A stretch of 64,000 nt of DNA from Anaeramoeba flamelloides. Its lineage: Eukaryota; Metamonada; Anaeramoebidae. Where the stretch lies: the NCBI GenBank assembly GCA_027625915.1, contig JANTQA010000029.1, forward strand, positions 124,001 to 188,000, in the 5' to 3' direction. Below the pieces are notes generated by a model. The model worked only from the letters and a program-made list of their open reading frames with translations, was not told the origin of the DNA and made no database searches. Position 1 is the first letter of the stretch. Every line of letters begins with the position of its first letter. This document shows, piece by piece, positions 46,561-59,640 of the stretch. The translations under genes were made by a program, and so were the position numbers.

Positions 46561-49373
46561 TTTAAACCATGTCATCTAAATAAAGCCAAAATCTCTTGTT
46601 ATTAATCTAAAAAGAATCGAATTTTCTGAGTAGATGTTTCAACATAAATTTAAAAATTAAACAAACAAATAATTGAAAATAAATTACCTTAAATTTTAAA
46701 TAGTTAAATTTTTAATTTTTCGTAGTGGATTTTTTTGAAATTTTTTCACAAACCTTATATTTAAAAATTATCAACTAGGGGTATTTATACAATAATTTCT
46801 TTAAAATGGCCAATGGGCTCTCAACAACTTTTGTTGTTTATCTCTGAAATTGGTGCATATTTTCCAATTGTTTACTAATATTACAAAATAGATACAAAAT
46901 CAATTACTTTTCTTGGGTTTTTTTTTTTTTTCTTAATTAAGAGTATAATTTTAGTAATGATTAGCATTTTTCAATACTGGACGTTTGCTTTATTTGAATT
47001 CTAAGTTCACACAAAATATACAAAAGCTTATCAAAAAAACAAAAAAAAAAAAAAAAAAAAAAAATAGTGGGATATATTATAATCTTTCTCAATATTAAAC
47101 AGATTTGTAAAAGGAAATGAAAAGAAAATAATAGTAGAAATTTTTCTACATAATTATTAAGAAAATAAGACATGCCGAAAGAATAATATTTGATAGTATC
47201 CACTGAGAAAATAATAAACAATATAAACTTGATAAGAAAGAGTGGTTTGTAATAAAATAGAAGAAAAGGGTAAAATTTAGTCTTTGAGGGATCAGCCTCA
47301 ATATAGATTGATCTTTAAACAAAATATGATGTAATTGGGCGTAAATGGTATTAATGCTCTGTTGTTCATCTGGCTATAAATATATATATTATAAATATTA
47401 TTGCATACTAAATTTTTTAATTTTCTACTAATGATAACAATTAAAAATTGTTATTTTAATTTTTTTTTAAATTCCTTTCCCAAATTCAACAATCTAAATT
47501 CAAAATAATAGTGTCCCAGTATTAAATAAAGAATATTTAGAAGTTACAAAAGTAATTATTTTTATCAATTTTTTAATTACAATATTAACCCAATAATCAT
47601 CAACATAAAAGCACAAAGACTGATTAGTATTAGTTTTCTTTTGATAAAGATACTTCTAGCATCAATATATTTACATGATTTGAGAAATAATTTGTCAAAA
47701 GAAAATCTAAAGTTAATTATTTAATTTTTTTAAAAAAACGTAATTTTTAGCAACTAACCTATATTTCACCACAAATTTAAAAAAGAAATTTTGACGACTC
47801 TGAAGTCTGAATATTGATAATTTAACCTTTAAATATGTGGCGAAATGCAGATTATATTCTGAAATTTTTGTGTTTTTTCTGAAAACATAGTTCATTTTTA
47901 ATTGATGAGATCACAAATATGTCTTTCGCTACAATTTCGGTATTTTTTTATTTTTACTAATTTCCAGTAATGGGTCCCAAAAATAATATTCACTCTTATA
48001 TTATTATTAAAAATTGAATGGGAATTGTTGATCAATAAACTAATAAAGAAAAAAATTCAAAGAAGAGAAAAAACTGAAACATTTTTTGTTATTCTGGAAA
48101 CATAATTAAAAATCTATTAATTTGGAATTGAATGAAGAGTTACTTATTGAAAGGTGAGTTTAAAATGGTTAAAAAAGTTTAGATACTCGGTTTTTTGATC
48201 ATAAGAGATTGATACAAAATAGATTTGTAATAAAAAACTAAATGTCTTGAAATACTATGATTGTTCGAAAAATAAGAAGATATTTTATTTTTTTGGAATA
48301 ATTTTTTGGAAAACAACCATTTCAATTTCAAATTCTAAAGGATAAAATGGAATTCGGGGAAGAGTAAGACTGGAAAGTCGTGTTTAATTCCTTTTTTTGA
48401 AATAAAATTTTTTATTCAAATATTAAATCCATAATAGACATCGGGGATTTGGTACTCATTTTCATTCATGAGATTTACTTTTTGAGATTATTTATTACAA
48501 AATGGATTTCAAAAATTACAAATACACATCAGGAATAAAACTGTTTGTCGCTTGAATGTTTGGTAGTAATTATATTTTATCTTTTTTTAGTTGAAGAAAA
48601 GATCAAAAAAGCGCAATTTATTTTCTCAACGCATGGAAAGAATAGTTTAATTTCAATTTGGGTTTAAAAATTTTTTTGACTTGGTGGTGTGTTTTCCACT
48701 CGCTACAAAAAAACAGGAGTTGTATTTTTTCAAGAAAAAAATTTTAATGAAATTTCAATTTTTAAAAAGAAATAAAATTGTTTTCGTTATTTATTCAAAT
48801 TTTGGAAGAAAAACCAGCAAACCCAAACCCTTATTGACTAATCTTGAAATGGTTTTGAATTTAGTAACTACAAAATAATAAAACCTTGAAAATTTTTTTA
48901 TTTTTTTTCGATTTTAAGTAAAAGATCATGGGAGTTTTTAAAACTCAAATAGTGATTCGGAGTTGGGTTTTAACAATATTCTAATCGAATTTAGCTGTCT
49001 ATATTCATTAAAACAAATTCTTTAAAAAAAAACATTGTCCCAGCACTACAAGGAAAATTTAAATACATAAAATTAAAGTTAGCCAAAACTATACATTGGA
49101 TTTAAGTTATACTTCTTTTATAAATTATTTTTTCAAAGTTATCATAATTTTATGTAATAAAAAAAGGATAGCTATTAAACTCTTGAAAATCTGAATACCC
49201 CCCTTTTCAAAAAATTTGACTTTTGAAAAAAACACCTATTTTCAGGGTATTTTTATATTGGAAAAAGTTGAAATGAATTAATTTTTGATTGAACATTAAG
49301 ATTGAAAAAAGAATAAATGTAAAAGCAATTTGCAGAAAACAAATCGGGAACGTATATAAAAACTCAAACAGGG

Positions 49374-49736
49374 AAAAAAATAAAATGATAAAAAATATTC
49401 CAAAAACAGATAAAAAATCAGATTTTCAATTTAATTGAGCAATATCTTTTGATTGAAATATTTTGTACTATTTTCAAATTGAAAAATATGTTTCCTTTTA
49501 TACTATTAAAAAAATACTTGAAAATTATCTCTCTACTAAGTCAATTAAAAAATTCAAAAAATTTTACAATTAAAAATGAAAAAAATATTACTGAAAAATT
49601 TCATTTTTTTTTCAATTCCTATTAATATCTATTAAAGTTGTAAACCTCATTGAAAATTGTTATATATAATAATGTTTATTATATGAGTGTATTTCAAAAA
49701 TACAAAATTTAGAGATTTTTTTTTGAAAAAATTTTA
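49374..49736 (+). repeat. Repeat R3, copy 2
   Basis: Collinear with 11206-11576. It ends in the same TTTAGAGATTTTTTTTTGAA block as copy 1, which marks a shared boundary. Confidence 0.65.
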
Positions 49737-50237
49737 CTTGTAGTGAGTCATTCTATTTGCAGATCTCAAATCAAGTTAAAAAGTAATTTGTTTTCATAAA
49801 AAACTCAACAATCTCTGATAACATTTTCCGAATTTTTTTTTATTAATTACACATTTTCCAAATTGTCTTCTATTGTAAGTCAATTGGATTTGTTGGAAAT
49901 GTTTTTTTTAAAAAAAAAGTATTTTTAAAAGATGTTTTGTTTTTAAGTTCTCATTAAGTGTCTTTTGGTTTCACAAGATTTTTCAAAATGATTGAATCTA
50001 TTCATTTTGTTGATAAATTATTTGCAAATTCTCAAACTTTTATTTTTCATTTTTAATTTTTTCCTTCTTTTTTTAAGAATGTAATGTTTTTTCCCCTAAA
50101 TTTTTTTTTTCTTTTCTTTTTTCTTCGTTCTGTCTTTCTTAATTCTTTTCCCAAAATCTCATCTGGATCATTCTTAACTTTTTTTTTTCTCCTTTGTTTT
50201 AACCTAAAAGAAGAAATTTTTAACACTTAATTTAGCA

Positions 50238-51062
50238 ATGTCAAGAATCTTAATCCTCGGGGGCACTGGTTTCATTGGAAGAAACCTTGTAAAATACTTG
50301 GTCGACAACAACTGTTGCTCCAAAATTAAAGTAATTGATAAACAATTCCCAGCAATTGCTTATTTTTCAGAAGAAATAACAAAAGCTTTTGAAAATGAAA
50401 TTGTTGAATTCAAACAAGGAAACCTTAATAGCCCAAGTAATTAATTTTTTTTTTTTTTTTTTTTTTTTTCTTTTTATTTTTAAAAAAAGTTTTTTTTTTT
50501 TTTCCTTTTTTTACTTTTTTTTTTTTTTTTTTTAACTATTTTTGTTCTTGAAAAATTTGCTAAACATCAAATTTCTTGAATTACAAATTCACCAACTTAC
50601 CTTTTTCCTTCCCTTTCCTTTCAATTAATCAATTTTTCTTATTAAAAATTCACAAACTTCTCTTTTTCCTTTTTTAGCCTCAATTGAAAAATGTTATGAA
50701 GATCCAGATGGTGGCTGGGATTGTGTCATCAGCCTTGCTGGTGAAACCAAATATGGCCAAACAGCAGAAGTTTATCAAGAAAAAACTCTAGACGTTTCAA
50801 TTAAATGTGCCAAAGAAGCAGTCAAAAGAAAAGTACCAAAATACATTGAATTCTCAACAGCACAAGTCTACAAGGCAAACAAGAAAATCTCAAATGAAGA
50901 GGGTGACATTAAGCCATGGACAAGACTTGCTACTTCAAAACTTGAATGTGAAGAAAAATTAAAAGAACTTGGTCTTCAAAATTTAATTTTTGTAAGGCCT
51001 GCTGTTGTTTATGGACCAGGAGACATCTTTGGAATTTGTAAGATCTTTTCCAATATTTCAAT

Positions 51063-51093
<31 letters not shown>

Positions 51094-51738
51094 CTTCCTT
51101 TTTTCTCATTTTGTTTTTCAAACACAAATTTTTAAAAACTAATTTTTCTTTTTTTTTTTTTTTTCAAAAATTACTTTCCTTTTTTCTTGTCATACCAAAA
51201 AGCCCCAAGAATCATCACCGCTGCTGTCTATAAAAAATTGGATGAAAAAATGAAATTTTTATGGAATGGAGATCTCAGACTTAACACCGTACACGTTTAT
51301 GATGTATGTGCCGCCGTATGGTTATTAGTTCAAAAAGGAGAAAATGGAAAGACATACAATTTGTGCGACAAAAACGACACAACCCAATCCAAAATCAATA
51401 CCCTCCTCGAAGAAATCTTTGGAATCAAAACAGGATTTATTGGAAAGGTCATGTCCAACCTTGCCAAAGTAAACATGAAATCAGTCACAGAAGATGTTAA
51501 CGAAAAGCATCTTGAACCATGGGCCTCTCTTTGTAAAGAACATGGAATCCTTTCAACTCCTCTTACCCCATACCTTGATCAAGAATTGTTGTATAACAAT
51601 CCTCTTTACATCGATGGTTCCAAAATTGAATCCGATCTTGGATTCGAATACAAGCACCCTAAAATGACCAAAGAATTATTAGAAGAACAAATTAACTACT
51701 TTACAAAGCTTGAATTATTCCCTAACTTATGGAAATAA
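50238..51738 (+). CDS. Extended SDR / NAD-dependent epimerase-dehydratase-like protein
   Basis: Three exons: 50238-50436, 50678-51037 and 51203-51738, with T-rich introns of 241 and 165 nt, both phase 1, giving 364 aa. The Rossmann fold is clear: RILILGGTGFIGRNLVKYLV has the GxxGxxG nucleotide loop, followed by KVIDKQ with the strand-2 acid. VISLAGETKYG, KYIEFSTAQVY and NLIFVRPAVVYGPGD are standard extended-SDR blocks, and NTVHVYDVCAAVWLL is the late conserved strand and helix. The usual catalytic Tyr-x-x-x-Lys reads LATSK, so the Lys is kept but the Tyr is not. This hints at an altered or non-catalytic member. Substrate is unknown. The C-terminal ~120 residues after FGIKTGF are family-specific. 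It probably acts in the cytosol, as no signal or membrane segment is seen. Confidence 0.9.
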
Positions 51739-53309
51739 TTAATTCAATTTAATATTTTAATCTTACTTATTTTTCTCTTCCTAAATTTTCAATTTTTAAT
51801 TATTTTTTTTTTTTCTATTCTTTTAGTTTCCTTTCTTTATTATATTACGATTTGGTTAAGATTTTATTCCTTTTCTCATTCAAATTATCACTATTATTTC
51901 TTTTTATTTTTTTTTTTTTCTTGTATTTTGAACTATACAGGAAGTGAATTAAAAAAAATCAAAATTATCAAATAAAATTAAAAAAAATTTAATCAAAACG
52001 TTTGTTTTTTTCTTTTTTTGAGAATGAACAGTATCTTTTTCATACCCAAATCCTATATTTTTCAAAGATAAGAAATTAAAAATGAAAATGTAAAAAAAAA
52101 AATTTTCGAGAATGTGACTTCAGAGTGATGGTTTCTCTATTTAATTACATTATAAAGTTTATCAAATTCTGGTATTTGTATATTTTTTATTTATTTTTTG
52201 TGTTAATTAGAAAAGGAAGGTGGTGATTCAACAAAATTTAATCCTGTTTTGCGTTTTTTTTTTTTTTTCAGTGACTAGTAAACTAAAAAAATCTTCAAGT
52301 AAATTTAATAGCAAATTCAAAAAATTTTTACAGGATCCTGAAATTGAAAAACAGGCTGTTGAAAATTTTTGTAGATATTTGTAGATTCTCAAAATTTCAA
52401 GATTTTTTCGTTGCTGGTGATTTTACTTATATAACACATTGCATGTCTTGATTTTCACAAAATACATTTATTTTTTTATGGGATATTAATGAAAAAGTAA
52501 AAATAGAAGAGTTTTACTTCACAAATATCAGCCATTGTTTAAATCAAGACTTAAAATAAGTCATAAAAAATGAAGTGTCTCGCTTCGCTCAAACAATATT
52601 ATAATTTTCAAGCAGATTGTGAAAAACAAAATTATCCACAAATGGTGTGTATCTACAAATATCTACATTTTTCTAAAAATACCCGAAAAAAAAGTAAAAA
52701 TCTGATCACTAAAAGATCAAACTTCCTTTTCATACTATTTTCAGAAATGAAAAATTGTTTTTACAATCGAATATATTTTTCTCTTTTTTGAAAAATTCAG
52801 AAATTCAACATTTTTCTGAATTTTTGTTTAAAAAAAAATTATTTTTTTATAAGAAGAAAGAAATCTTAATATGTAAAGGAAGCGAATTAAAAAGACATTT
52901 TAAAAATAAAACCACCAAGTTCTCGAAATAACACAGTTTAAAAAATCTACTTAATGACAAAAAAATTTCAATGATTATTTTAAACTTATAAAAAATATAA
53001 TTATTTAGTACAGAAAAGTTCAATTTTTTCTTTTTATTGTTTCCATATAAACATGTGAAGAAAAAACTAACTATTAAATTAAAAATTCTTCGAAAAATTC
53101 TTTTGTAAAATAGGAAAAAATCAACTTATAACCCAAAGAAATACCGTTAAATTTGATTTCTTTTTAATATATGCGTAATAACACTTTCTTAATTCATTTA
53201 GTGGCCTAGTAATAACCCCGGTGATTAAATTTATCAATAGTATTTATTATTAATTCTCGTTTTTTTTTAAGAAAATCAAACAAATCAAATAAATTCAAAG
53301 TAATATTCT

Positions 53310-54180
53310 GTTAAAAAAAAATAATTAATATTTTTTTTATTATTATTGAAGAAGTGTAAATTACACTCTAGTTGCCCTTAGACTTAAATTTCCTTTCAGA
53401 GATTTAAGCGTAAAATCATAGATTTCACTATTATTAATTAATGAAAATTATTCCAAACTATCACAGTTATATTTATTTCATTAAGATTTATTTCTTTTAA
53501 TGTATTGTGAAAAATTAATTTATCTTTTTCATAGAAAGGACAAATCCATAAAAAGTGATCAATATTTTCTATAATTCCCTCCGTTTATATTTTAAACATA
53601 AAGGACAAAATTTATTTGAATTTTTATTAATCACATAGTAATATCTATTTAAGCAGTTAGTGAATGTTCTGAATTTTAGAATTGTTAAACTTGAGGGATA
53701 ACTGAAATATTTTTAAGTTTTAAATAAATATTTTTTTTTGATTTTTTATTATTATGAAAGATTTTTGGACCTTCCAACTTGTAGAATTCAACAACTCGTT
53801 CTATGTGTATTTGTATATTTCTTTTTTTAGTTCAATAATATCTTGTGAATTTCAATTGATTTTATTATTTATTCTTTGTTTAAATTTTAATAATTTTTCT
53901 AAATTAGGAAGAGATAAATTTCCTAATTTCTTTTTGAATTTCTATTTTTCTTTTTATTGATAGAAATTATCATATTTTCTATTTTAAATTTTGTTTTGTA
54001 AATAAGAATTGGAGTATTTCTGTTTATTTTACATATTTCAGTAATACATGAATTAATCCAAGAATTTAAACAATTTAAAGTTTTTATTGCATAGTTATAT
54101 ATTTCCAACCCATATGCCAATTGGCTTATGATAAAAAAATAATTGATATTATCCAATAACTGATTAAAATTCTTATATTT
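53310..54180 (-). mobile_element. LINE remnant, C-terminal part of reverse-transcriptase ORF and 3' end
   Basis: On the minus strand 54156-53923 reads AYGLEIYNYAIKTLNCLNSW and INSCITEICKINRNTPILIY, typical of the region after the RT domain (YG-x-EI, then L-x-x-x-x-x-x-LR in relatives). Downstream, CPLCLKYKRR and ENIDHFLWICPFYEKDKLIF (about 53600-53500) form the zinc-knuckle tail. The 3' end has a perfect hairpin AGTGTAAATTACACT (53353-53367) next to an A-rich tail. Interrupted by several stops and frame changes. It matches the 7-kb copy. Confidence 0.7.
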
Positions 54181-54330
54181 CGTTGTTTATACTCTTGGTA
54201 CGGAAAAAGAATATTGCTTAATCTTTTAAATTTGTCAAAATTTAATAAAATATTTGTGAATAACAGAAAAAATCATTTTTTTATGGTTCTTCTTATATTA
54301 ATTAAAAGAGTAAAAAAAAACACCAGAGGT

Positions 54331-55276
54331 GAAAAAAAAAATACTTGACAAGGTTTTTAATAGTGAATATTAGGAAATTAGTTGAATAAGTTCAACTATT
54401 TTCAATCAAATCCTTTTTTTAAGAATCTTATTTTTATTTATAACTCACCTACTTTTTAGAATTATGATTAATGAAATTACACTTGTTCAAAACACTGTTC
54501 AACCAATCAAAAAACAAGAATAAGTATTATCATTTTCCATACTCTTACTGTTGTCAAAATAAAGCTTACCGAAAAGTAGAATACATGTTACACGATATTA
54601 CGCCTGTTTTTTTTGTTATAGAAGACCTATACATCAACCGATCAAAGAAACCACAATAAACCCTAATTTAAATAAGGTAGCTGTTTCGCAAAGTTCTATT
54701 ATTTAAAAAGAAATTCTAAAAATGAAGGATCAAATTGGTAAATTTATCTCAAAAAATAGAGTTAATTTTAGAGAAAATTCTTCTGTAATCAAAAAAGAAA
54801 AAAAATCAAAAAAATTGAGACTATAAAAAATTTAAACAAAGTGCATTCAAAATTTAAATTTTTCTTAAAATATCATGACCTTTACTTTCAAAATTGATTT
54901 GAACGTAGGTATACTATTGCGTAGTTGATTGAATGTTGCCTTGGTACAAGAATAAAAAAAAAGCAAGGATTAATATTTTGAAACATGGATTATGGTAGTT
55001 AGATATGCTATATTTTGATCAATAGAGTAAACCTCTATAAAACTTGATTGTTTTTCAAAAAAAGTTGTTCTATGTTCACTACCAATCAAGAACTTGAGTA
55101 TTTTAGAGACACCTGACATTAATGAATTTAGGTAGGTTTATTACTTGGTTCATAAAAAATATGGATTATTATAAAAAGGGATTTGATTTAATATTTTTAC
55201 AATTATTCAACTAATTTCCTAATATTAACAATTAGAAATCTTGTGAGGGATTATTTTCCTTTTCAGGTATTTTTTT
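54331..55276 (-). mobile_element. Element Y, copy 2, carrying repeat X inside
   Basis: The inverted ends (AATACTTGACAAGG near 54350; AACAATTAGAAATCTTGTGA near 55228) match copy 1. The interior order is split: the ATTAATGAAATTACAC part lies left (54465) and the TTTATTACTTGG part right (55138), with X sequence (about 54560-55040) between them. It is reverse-oriented relative to copy 1. Confidence 0.6.
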
Positions 55277-56074
55277 CGCTTCAAAATTTGATTTATTTTT
55301 ATTGTATTTTTAAAATGAGATGAAACCTTCAAAGGTTATTTGCTAACAAGAGCAATATATCAAAAATTACATAAAGTGAGGTTACTTCAAAATAAAAAAG
55401 TTTTAGTTATTTATTTCTTTTTCGAATTTGATCCAAAAATCCCAAAAAAAAGATCAAATCTTTTTTATTTTTGAATTATTTAGGGAAAAATGAACTCTTT
55501 TAGAAAAATGATATTTTATTTCTCTAAAGTTGATAAATGGGTTTGCTTAACAAGTTTTAACTACACTGTTCTTCCTAAGTACTCTATTTGCTTTGATAAA
55601 AAAAATTACCAAGTATTAAAAGTTCGTTAATTAATTAGATACAAAATTTTAAACAAAAAAAAACATCAAATGGTCAAAAATTAGTTCAGTTTTAAACAAT
55701 ATCAGATATCTAAAAAATCCAAATTTTGAATTAAATAAAAAATAGTTAAAATCTCTAAAATGTTTTTGTTTGAATTCGTGTGTTTTTCAAAAAGTAGAGA
55801 AGAGTGATTCGATAAAAACTAGAATTCAAATTTTAAAATTCACGGACTCCAGCGCTGGATTTCATTTAAAAAACTTTTATTTCAAGTTTTTTTAAATCCA
55901 AAATAAAAACTCTTGAATAATATCGATTTTCGTTTATTCTTGATAAAAAGAAACAAAAATACCCAATTCTAACACTGTGTATGAAATTAACTTCAAATGT
56001 AGAGAAAAGTCAAATAATCCATAATTTGTTTTATTTTTTTCACCTTTACTTTCTTGAAACATAAAAATTTTCTT

Positions 56075-59000
56075 ATGAGCAAAAAAACGAATATTCCAGA
56101 AACAGCACAAAAAGTGCTCTTTGCAGTAGAAGAACAGAATTTAAGTCTACTAGAAGATCTCTTTGAAAATGTGAATATTTTTGACAAATCCTTAGGAGCC
56201 TTTCTTGGCGCAGGAATTGGAGATTCAATTGGAAGTTATCTTGAGTTTATAGGTTTGCTTTTCTTTTTGGCTTGCTCTTTTATTTCGAATGACAAATTTT
56301 ATAGCTTAAAATTTAATGACAAACAAACTAAAATTAAACAAACAATCAAATAAACAAACAAACAAATAAACAAACAAATAAATTAACAAATAAATAAAAA
56401 AGGCCATAAACCAACTGAAGAGGAAACAAAAAAGGCAATGGAAATGCCTGGTGGTGGTCATTGGGGGGTAAGCCTTTTATTTCCAAAAGACAATTATTCA
56501 AAAACATTTTTTTTCTCTTTTTGGTTATCAATTTTTATTATTTCTGAAGGGGACAAAAAACAAGAAAAATAATGGTTACTTCTCTTTTGTCTCATTTTCA
56601 ATTCAGATTCCATTTACAAAGTCTTTCTTTAAAGCACTCAAATCTTTAGTACTGATCGACATTTTTAAAAACGCATTACTGGTATTTGAATAATAAAGGG
56701 GAAAAAATTTTCACTTCGTTTTTCTTTTATATAAATTGAGTTTTCAAAGAAATAGGTTGTAATTTGGGTGATCTCTATTTATTTGTAGAGGTACTTTTTT
56801 ATTAGATTTATTGAGAGAACATAGAATTCACAAAATAACCAAGATTTTAGTATTGAAAAGTGCAGATCAACTGAAAATTTATCCCATTTATATTTCAAAT
56901 ACCAGTATTTCATTTTTTGGCTTGTTTCGGGTTCTGTTCAAAAAATTTTGTAAAGCGATTGCAAAAAAATTACAAATACCAATTAATAATTCTCAGATCC
57001 AACCACGCTGTGTCTAAATTAACACGAATCAACTAAATTTTTTTTCTGAAAAGTTACCTTTTTTTTTTTTTTTGTTTAAATCCACTCAGAGAAATCAAAT
57101 TCTTAAAAGTACCAATCAATTTAAAGACTTTTCAAAAATCGAAAAATTTTAATTTAATTCTTTGAATTTTGTTGAAACTAAAGTTTTGTACACAAAAATT
57201 GATGAACCAAACGTATGGAATAGGTAAAAAAAAATTTCAGAAAAGTATAAAATTAACACTTTTTTCATGAGATCACATTTTTGTGTAAATATGTAATTAT
57301 TTATCATTGACAAGTTGAATCTTAATGATTTGAAAATTATTTCAAAAGGCAATAAAATAATTTTTTAATTGAATTACTCCTCTTTTTATTTATTAAGAGA
57401 AAGAAGTAATTCAGTACGAAGTTTCCATCCCAGGGGGTGTTTAGTTATAGTGATATTTTACATTCACCTTCTCAAAAAGAATTTTCATTCTGAAGAAATC
57501 GGTCAAAAAAATTACTCGTTTCAAAGTCAAAAACACAAACATAAAACAAAAATTAAAATTTTGTTTAACAGATTTTTGAAGTGAAAATTTTAAAAAAAAA
57601 AAGACTTTTAGATATTTTCAAGTACAAGTTCAAATTTGAAAACATTTAAAACTTGTAAAAGTAACTAAAAAAAATATTTAAATCAGTTTGTGGAATTGTT
57701 TTGTGTTTATAAATTTGAAATGGAAATTATGAAATATTAAAAACAAATTCTGTATGATATAAGAAAGGTAAAAATTATGAAAATTTCGCATTTTTTTTGT
57801 AAAAGAAATTTCAGGTGGGTGTAAATTTAAATGAGATTATAGAACTCTTTAAAGAGGGTTTTGGTACACAATTTGACCATTTTCACCCGAAAAGGTATTC
57901 CTTAAAGAAAATTAATCCAAATAAAAAAAAATTGATGTCGGAATATAAAAAAATAATAATATCATTTGCACGACCAAATACAGTACCATATTAAATCTTA
58001 AAAAATTTTTTTTTCTTTTTGAAAATTTTTGTTTAACCAATGACCTTAAATTTTATTAGCTATAAAGATCTTTCTGAATAATGTTTGTAAGGATGAAATA
58101 TTAGAAAAAAAAAAATTGATTTTTTATAAAAATATATATGTGAAAACTTGAAAATTTTGGTAGCGTTATCTTCAATTTAGAGTATTATAAATACACGTAA
58201 TTTATATGAGAAATTTACATTATTATTACTCTCTCTCTTTTTAGAAAACTAAATTGAGTTTAAAATACTTCTAATGACTGTAATTAAAAGGATCTTTTGA
58301 TTACTCTTTGAATTAGGAGTCACAAATCTAGTCACTTCAAAACCCTCCCTTTAATAGATTAAGAGCTCTATAGCACTTAATCCTTACCAATAAATCCTAC
58401 TCTCTCTCAATTCTTGTAAATAAATGAATAATTTTCAATTTTTTTTCATTTTGATAATTTTTTTTTTCTTTAAGGGACTAATCTCTTTTAAAATTTTTTA
58501 CCTAAATTTAACAAAGATTGGTAAAATTTTTTGCCAATTACTTCGATTTGAAAACCTCTATTTATTTTCAATATTAAACTTATTTCTAGAAAAGGAATCC
58601 TTATTTAGAAATTGGTGAAAAAAAAAAAAATTAATAGAGACTAGTCCCTTAGTGTATCCTTTCTCTCAACAAATCAATAAATAAATCAATAATTTTTCCA
58701 TTAATTTTAAAATTATAATTTTAAAAATAAATCTTGAAAAAAATATAGGTTTCATCAGGGATGATTACAGATGACACTGAATTAGCAATTAGTCTTGCAC
58801 ATGGCTTGCTTAATATGGAAGAAGGGTATGATTTAGATCCTGTAGCGTTCCAATATGCGCAATGGATTGTAAGCAAGCCATTTGATATTGGATTGACGTG
58901 CTGGAATTCGTTTTCGGTTGGCAGGAAGGATGAGAAGCCAAGCAGGGATCTAACCGAAAGAATGCAGTATCGATCCGAAATTAGAGAGCGATCTAAAGCA

Positions 59001-59597
59001 AATGGATCGCTAATGAGAACAACACCCATCCCAATCTATGGACACAAATTGACTGTTGGCGAGGTAGCCAAACTTTCACAGGAAGATTCTGCGTTATCGC
59101 ATATCAACCCCTCTTGCCAACACTCCGTTGCAGCTTATAACATTGCAATTTCCTATTTAATTAATAATTCAACAGATGAAGATCGAAACATAAAGGCATT
59201 CAACGTGGCAAAGAAATGGATTAATGAAAATGCATGCGAAGAGGTCAAAGAATGGATGATCTTGGCTGAGAAAAAAACAGATATCCCATATTGGCCACAG
59301 GCAGGCTTTGTGAAAATTGCATTTGTCCATTCCTTCCGCCATTTACTATTAAAAACTTCCTATGAAGATTCTATTTATGAAACATGCTTTGGCGGTGGCG
59401 ATACAGATACAAACGCGGCAATTGTTGGCGGTATGATGGGCGCATATTGGGGAATCATGAAGATCCCAAAAAAATTCATTAGTGTTTCACTAAATTGCGT
59501 TTTAGAAAAACGATTGAAACGTGATGAAAAATTTAATCCTAATCAAATTCCTGACTTGGTTCTAAAATTATTAAAAAAAGCCCCACAAGAACTTTAA
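56075..59597 (+). CDS. ADP-ribosylglycohydrolase (DraG/ARH family)
   Basis: Three exons: 56075-56252, 56403-56467 (65 nt) and 58749-59597, with introns of 150 nt (phase 1) and 2281 nt (phase 0), giving 363 aa. Residues 45-60 hold the family start SLGAFLGAGIGDSIGSYLEF. The tiny second exon gives MPGGGHWG, and the third opens with MITDDTELAISLAHGLL, whose TDDT supplies magnesium ligands. NGSLMRTTPIPI and the second metal motif CFGGGDTDTNAAIVGGMMGA complete the site. These enzymes remove ADP-ribose from proteins, or hydrolyse ADP-ribose compounds, with two magnesium ions. All catalytic motifs are intact, so it should be active. The N-terminal ~40 residues (SKKTNIPETAQKVLFAVEEQ) precede the family domain. 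Start: first ATG of the frame, preceded by a T-rich leader. Confidence 0.93.
56679..56905. mobile_element. MITE-B copy 3 (227 bp)
   Basis: TA, CTGGTATTTGAATAATAAAG at the left and TTTATATTTCAAATACCAG, TA at the right. It is about 60 bp longer than copy 2, with extra interior sequence after GTTTTCAAAGAAATAGG. Confidence 0.7.
58471..58651. repeat. Foldback element, GGGACTAGTCTC ends
   Basis: Left TAAGGGACTAATCTCTTTT and right AGAGACTAGTCCCTTA are inverse to each other around 150 bp of AT-rich DNA. A similar end, TTTAAGGGACTAGTCTTC, occurs alone near 63003. It is probably a small MITE. Confidence 0.5.
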
Positions 59598-59640
59598 TTA
59601 TCTTTTTTTATTTATTTATTTATTTTTTTATTATTTATAT

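Larger units (their letters stand above)
42284..50237. other. Longest gene-free region (8 kb), MITE-A cluster
   Basis: No gene is supported. 43801-46166 holds five MITE-A copies. An R8 copy lies at 45780-46560 and R3 copy 2 at 49374-49736. 42284-43800 and 46561-49370 show only AT-rich sequence. 49738-50237 is the T-rich upstream region of the epimerase-like gene. Confidence 0.6.
51739..56074. other. Intergenic, repeat-bearing
   Basis: Contains a LINE remnant (53310-54180) and a Y element with X inside (54331-55276). 51739-53300 and 55280-56074 show no gene or repeat I can support. Confidence 0.6.
56468..58748 (+). other. ADP-ribosylglycohydrolase intron 2 (2281 nt)
   Basis: Donor GTAAGC, acceptor AATATAG. 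It contains a MITE-B (56679-56905) and a foldback element (58471-58651). No alternative exon is recognised. Confidence 0.8.

Noticed and set aside
58721-59029. Minus-strand 102-aa frame over ADP-ribosylglycohydrolase exon 3
   Set aside because: Antisense shadow.
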